A stretch of 64,000 nucleotides of DNA from Actinoplanes sp. DH11 (lineage in GTDB: Bacteria; Actinomycetota; Actinomycetes; Mycobacteriales; Micromonosporaceae). The position numbers were made by a program, and so were the translations under genes. Below are positions 60,356-64,000 of the stretch, one piece after another. How positions within the stretch are numbered: position 1 is the stretch's first letter; every line of letters starts with the position of its first letter. The DNA lies in the NCBI RefSeq assembly GCF_020873875.1, contig NZ_JAHWGU010000002.1, positions 310,001 to 374,000 on the forward strand, given 5' to 3'. Under the pieces are notes generated by a model, which was not told the DNA's origin, did not search any database, and saw only the letters and a list, made by a program, of their open reading frames with translations.

Positions 60356-63118
60356 TCACCGTGGGTCGTCCGCGGTCTCCCGGTACATGTCGCGCAGTTC
60401 GCGGCGCGACTTCACCCCGAGCTTGGCGAAGATGCTGCGCAGGTGCGCGTCGACCGTACGCGGGCTGATGAACAGCTCGGCCGCCGCTTCCTTGCTGGTG
60501 GCGCCGCGGGCGACGAGCCGGGTGACCGCCTGTTCCGCAGCGGTCAGCGCGACCTCTCCGGCGTTGGGGCGCCGAACCACTCCGGTGGCGGCGCGCAACG
60601 CGCGACTCGCCCGGCCGGCGAAGTCCGGGGCGCCCATGGCCAGGAACATCTCGTGCGCGGCTTCCAGCTGCTCACGGGCCTCGCCCTTGCGGTCCTCGCC
60701 GGCCAGCCACTCGCCGTAGGAAAGGCGGGCCCGCGCCAGGTCGGGGCGGCGGGTGGTACGGGCCAGCCGCGTGATCCCCTCCCGGTAGGCGGTGTCCGCC
60801 TGTTCGCCGGTACTGATCAGGGCCCGGACGTAGAGCGCGGTGCCGGTGCACCAATCGGTGTCCATCTCGGCAGCGACCCGTTCCAGGTGCTCGACCACCT
60901 CGATCGCGTCCTGCGGCCGGCCGGAGCGGGCGGCGCCCTCGACGAACTCCGGTATCAGCCAGGGCGGAAACCCCGGCTCGTTCAGGTGCACGGGGGTGCG
61001 GCAGGCGTCGGCCGCTGCCGCGAACTCCCCCATGCCGTTGAGGGAGGTGGTGGTGGCGAGTTCCGCAGCGGTCAGCAACCGGCCCTCACCGCGGGCGGTC
61101 GCGTCGGCCGTGGCCTCCTCGGTGAGCTCGCGCACCCGCTGCCGGTCGCCCTGATAGGCGGCGATCGACATGTCGATGAAGGCCATCCGCGGCGCTCCGA
61201 TCTCGGCGGAGACGGCGTACGCCTCGTCGACGAGCCGCTGTGCCTCCGTAAAGCGTCCCTCGTGGATGAAGCTCATCGCCCGATACGTCAGCGCGATCGG
61301 CATCCCGGCGAGAGCGCCGTTGTCGCGGGCATACTCGAGTTGCTGGCGGGAGGACGCGATGAACTTCTGGTCGTCCCAGATGTCCAGGGCGGCTTGGCAC
61401 GCCAGCCACAGCTCGCCGATGCCGAACCTCTCGGCGCCCGGGGTCGCCTGACCGTCCTTGCTGCCGTACTCCAGGTAGAGGTCGAGAATCGGCCGGATCA
61501 CGACCGGGTCGGCCTTCCCACCGCTGATGCAGGCGATCAAGGGTTCCAGCAACCGGTCCAGGGGGCGCATCCGCTCCTCGTCGACCGGCAGATCCCGCAC
61601 CGCCTCGGCGAGGTCGAGGGTCAGCGACCAGGTCGCGAACCGGCCCATGAGCGTCACCGCGGCGAGGGCGTCGAACAGCACGTCCCGGCCGAGCAGCACG
61701 TCGAAGGGCCCGATCGCCCTGGCGGCCGCGATGAGCCCGCGCACGGCCGGCTCGTCGCGTCCGCGGTCGAAGGCGACCCGGGCGCGGACCACCTGTGCCT
61801 GGGCCAGCAGCATCGGGTCCTGCACGGTGGCCTCGGCAGACGCGAGGAGTTGCAGAGCCCGGCCGAAGTCCCCGCATTCCTGTCGGGCGCGGGCGGCGGC
61901 GACCAGACGCCGGGCCTGGGAGCCGGTGTCCGGGGTCAGCGTCGCGGCCTGTTCCAGGAACGCGCCCGAGGCCGCCAGGCCACCGCGGGACCGGGCCCGG
62001 CTCGCCAGCCGTTCGAGTTCCTCCGCGAGCTGCTCGTCGGGGCCGGCCGCGGCCTGCGCCGCGTGCCAGGCCCGGCGTTCCGGGTCCACGACCGGGTCGG
62101 TCGCCAGAGCCAGCGCGTCGTGGACGGCCCGGCGGTCGTCGACCGTGGCGGACTCGTAGATCGCCGAGCGCACCAGCGGGTGCCGGAAGCGGATCCGGAT
62201 CTCGGTCCGCATCAGTCCCGCGTCCACCCCGTGCGACGCCGCCACCGGGTCGAGCCCGAGATGACGGGCCGCGCGCCACACGACCACCGGGTCGCCCGTC
62301 GGGTCGGCGGAGGCGACCAGCAGGAACCGGCGCGCCTCAGCCGGCAGCCGCTCCAGCCGCTCCTGGAAACCCGCCTCCAGGGTGCGGGGCAGCCGGGCGG
62401 CCGCGGGGACACCGAAGCCCCCCGCCAGCGCACCCAGATCCGCGCTGCGCGGCAGCTCCAGCAGAGCCAGCGGATTGCCCTGCGCCTCGGCCAGGATGCG
62501 GTCGCGCACCCGCGGGTCCAGCGGAGCGCGCAGGCCGGTGCGCAACAGGGTGCGGGCGTCGGTGTCCTCCAGGCCGCGCAACCGCAGCACGGTGACCCCG
62601 CTGAGCACGTCGGAGGTCAGCGGCTCGCGGGCCACGAAGATCACCGACACCGCGACGCCGCTCAACCGGCGCACCACGAACGCCAGCACCTGCGACGAGG
62701 CGTCGTCCAGCCAGTGCGTGTCGTCGACGACGCAGATCACCGGACGTTCCCGGGCGGCCCAGGTGAGCAGGTTCAGGGTGCCGAGGGCGACCAGCACCGT
62801 TGCCGGCGCGACCGTCTCGCCCGTGCCCAGCGCGGAGGCCACCGCGCGGGCCTGCGGCTCCGGCAGGGACTCGATGCCGTCGACCAGCGGTTGCAGCAGC
62901 TGCTGCAGCGCTGCGAACGGCAACTCCATCTCGTACTGGGCGCCGGTGGTCTGCAGCACGCGCACGCCGGTCAGCTCTTCGATGGTCTCGGCGACGAGCG
63001 CCGTCTTGCCGATACCCGCCGGACCGGTGACGAGGATGGCGTCACCCGACGCGCCACGGGCGCCCTCGACGAGCTCGCGCAGCACCGCGCGTTCGTGGTG
63101 TCGTCCGAGGAATGTCAT
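60356..63118 (-). CDS. large ATP-binding LuxR-family (LAL) regulator
   Basis: A 920-residue LAL-type regulator. The AAA/P-loop domain is N-terminal: Walker A G-P-A-G-I-G-K-T at 32-39, Walker B-like V-I-C-V-V-D-D-T-H-W near 125-135, and an R-rich sensor region. A long helical-repeat middle (about 350-840) follows, then the LuxR helix-turn-helix (about 855-915, with L-T-A-A-E-Q-A-V-T-R-L-V-A-R-G and A-A-A-E-L-F-I-S-P-R-T-V-D-A-H-L). LALs act as ATP-dependent activators, often of biosynthetic or sugar genes. Its targets are unknown; repeated AGGCGAC motifs flank it at a distance on both sides. ATG 63118 is standard (M-T-F-L-G-R). Confidence 0.95.
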   Translation of the reverse strand: MTFLGRHHERAVLRELVEGARGASGDAILVTGPAGIGKTALVAETIEELTGVRVLQTTGAQYEMELPFAALQQLLQPLVDGIESLPEPQARAVASALGTGETVAPATVLVALGTLNLLTWAARERPVICVVDDTHWLDDASSQVLAFVVRRLSGVAVSVIFVAREPLTSDVLSGVTVLRLRGLEDTDARTLLRTGLRAPLDPRVRDRILAEAQGNPLALLELPRSADLGALAGGFGVPAAARLPRTLEAGFQERLERLPAEARRFLLVASADPTGDPVVVWRAARHLGLDPVAASHGVDAGLMRTEIRIRFRHPLVRSAIYESATVDDRRAVHDALALATDPVVDPERRAWHAAQAAAGPDEQLAEELERLASRARSRGGLAASGAFLEQAATLTPDTGSQARRLVAAARARQECGDFGRALQLLASAEATVQDPMLLAQAQVVRARVAFDRGRDEPAVRGLIAAARAIGPFDVLLGRDVLFDALAAVTLMGRFATWSLTLDLAEAVRDLPVDEERMRPLDRLLEPLIACISGGKADPVVIRPILDLYLEYGSKDGQATPGAERFGIGELWLACQAALDIWDDQKFIASSRQQLEYARDNGALAGMPIALTYRAMSFIHEGRFTEAQRLVDEAYAVSAEIGAPRMAFIDMSIAAYQGDRQRVRELTEEATADATARGEGRLLTAAELATTTSLNGMGEFAAAADACRTPVHLNEPGFPPWLIPEFVEGAARSGRPQDAIEVVEHLERVAAEMDTDWCTGTALYVRALISTGEQADTAYREGITRLARTTRRPDLARARLSYGEWLAGEDRKGEAREQLEAAHEMFLAMGAPDFAGRASRALRAATGVVRRPNAGEVALTAAEQAVTRLVARGATSKEAAAELFISPRTVDAHLRSIFAKLGVKSRRELRDMYRETADDPR

Positions 63119-63296
63119 GCCGGCTCGGGAAGACGGGTCAGCGCGCCGACGGTGGTGAACATTTGCCCGAGCCTACGAGTTGAAACTCCCGGAAATCTTG
63201 CCGGCGTGGGTCGAGAACGTCACATCCTGGCAACGCCACGTCCATTTGCTCCCCCGAGGAGCATTTTCGACCCGCCGCCGGTGACCGACGTCACAG

Positions 63297-63845
63297 CTAC
63301 CGGCCACCCGGCGCGTCGTACTTGGAGAAGTACGGTCCGTAGCCGTTGTCCGCGATGGCACGGACCAGCCGCAGATGCTGCTCCAGCAGCACGGCACGGT
63401 GGAGGTCGCCGACGAGGACCGGGGCGAAGCCGACGTCGCGGATCAGCTGCTCCGCGATCGGCCGGGCGGCCGCGTCGGCGGCGTACAGGTGACTCGGGCG
63501 GATCACCTGGCGCTCGATCTGGTCGTACAGCGACGCGTAGTCGGTGTTGAACGCCTTCGCGACCGGGCCGCCGACCAGCGACTGCACCAGGTGCGCCAGG
63601 GACGGGTGGCCGGCCGGCGGCGGGCCCTGCAGGTTCGTCGCGTCGACGGTCACGGCACCACGAAAGCCGTGGACGCGGGCCAGGACACCGGTGATCGCGG
63701 CCGCCGGCACGGCGACGACCAGCACGTCGGCGCCGGCCACGTCCCCGCCGTCGCGGCCGAGCGTGGTGAGCCGGTGGCCGGCCCGCGTCCAGAGCCGGGA
63801 CAGGGTGGAACCGAGAGCCCCGCGGCCCACGACGGCGATGTCCAC
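63297..63845 (-). CDS. NADPH/F420 reductase-like protein
   Basis: A 182-residue Rossmann protein beginning V-D-I-A-V-V-G-R-G-A-L-G-S-T-L, then A-D-V-L-V-V-A-V-P-A-A and V-T-V-D-A-T-N-L-Q-G, with K-A-F-N-T-D in the active cleft region. It belongs with the F420-dependent NADP reductase-like group and is a diverged relative of the 57939 protein. The nucleotide loop has G-R-G-A-L-G rather than G-x-G-G-x-G, a mild change. The GTG start at 63845 follows GAGGGGG; the longer frame to 63902 lacks one. It lies 178 bases upstream of the LuxR gene and is followed to its right by AGGCGAC motifs. Confidence 0.85.
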   Translation of the reverse strand: MDIAVVGRGALGSTLSRLWTRAGHRLTTLGRDGGDVAGADVLVVAVPAAAITGVLARVHGFRGAVTVDATNLQGPPPAGHPSLAHLVQSLVGGPVAKAFNTDYASLYDQIERQVIRPSHLYAADAAARPIAEQLIRDVGFAPVLVGDLHRAVLLEQHLRLVRAIADNGYGPYFSKYDAPGGR

Positions 63846-63924
63846 TCGTACCCCCTCTGGATCTTTCGACGGTGTCGCCGAGCCGCCCACTCTGTCCGAC
63901 ACGGGCGCCCGTCGAATCGGTGAA

Positions 63925-63996
63925 GTCGCCTATCCGGGCCGGTCGGGCCCCGGCTGCACCGCCCGGTTCACGCCCTTCACCGGCCATCGCCTGTCT
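63925..63996 (-). promoter_or_regulatory. AGGCGAC motif sites upstream of the F420-like gene
   Basis: On the minus strand GGATAGGCGAC (63925-63935) and AGACAGGCGAT (63986-63996) lie about 80 and 140 bases upstream of the 63845 start. They match the sites at 59439-59515. The stretch from 63846 to the window end holds no gene. Confidence 0.4.
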
Positions 63997-64000
63997 AGGC

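Noticed and set aside
60443..63550. A 1035-codon frame opposite the LuxR-type gene
   Set aside because: Same antisense artefact; the minus-strand frame has clear P-loop and helix-turn-helix motifs.

Overview
The window is very GC-rich chromosomal DNA with strong third-position GC bias and many GTG starts. It carries families typical of soil actinomycetes: an XRE regulator with a DUF5753-type sensor region, SARP and LAL regulators, an F420-reductase-like pair, a SpoIIE phosphatase and secreted ricin-lectin glycosidases. A Micromonosporaceae-like genome (Actinoplanes or relative) fits best, but that is inference and no rRNA gene is present to confirm it. I saw no tRNA, rRNA, CRISPR array or intact transposase.

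Left end (1-9 kb): a biosynthetic locus read leftwards. A 2374-residue protein, A-T-C-A-T-thioesterase-MFS, is followed by an arginine amidinotransferase and an MbtH protein cut by the window edge. The second adenylation domain has an ornithine-like pocket and the first a lysine-like one. An arginine:lysine amidinotransferase would yield homoarginine and ornithine, so the three genes could form a compact pathway for a guanidino dipeptide with its exporter fused on. The thioesterase has Cys instead of Ser as nucleophile. An XRE regulator with a candidate operator lies just upstream (8.9-10.2 kb). A SpoIIE/PP2C phosphatase follows.

12.3-24.6 kb: a polymorphic-toxin locus. A secreted LamG-fold protein is followed by a 2306-residue Rhs/YD-repeat protein ending in a Hint module and an ADP-ribosyltransferase-like tip, then a small candidate immunity gene and a second orphan-like gene. 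The tip and both small genes are visibly more AT-rich than the Rhs body, as expected for exchanged toxin cassettes.

25-43 kb: mixed genes. These are a CrtU-like carotenoid oxidoreductase, a family 5 uracil-DNA glycosylase with a 10-bp duplication at its 3' end, a TetR regulator divergent from a broken SnoaL-like gene, two chemoreceptors flanking a membrane-anchored PstS-like protein, a STAS protein, an alpha/beta hydrolase with a 16-bp palindrome upstream, a secreted NucA/NucB-type nuclease with a PKD domain, a class V aminotransferase remnant and a large SARP regulator.

43-49.5 kb: a secreted sugar-degrading set (GH127 and GH43 in one operon, GH27 divergent) sharing an intergenic region with a LacI-type operator. 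All three carry ricin-type lectin modules.

49.5-64 kb: an acyltransferase, a MerR regulator, an ABC exporter pair, a trypsin-like protease, a PQQ sugar dehydrogenase lipoprotein, a TerC transporter, two F420-reductase-like proteins, an Atu4866-domain lipoprotein, another lipoprotein and a large LuxR-type regulator. A 75-bp palindromic element with 14-bp terminal inverted repeats occurs twice (10.7 and 49.6 kb). A short motif, GGAYAGGCGAC, recurs on both sides of the LuxR gene. Most very long opposite-strand reading frames are GC-bias shadows.
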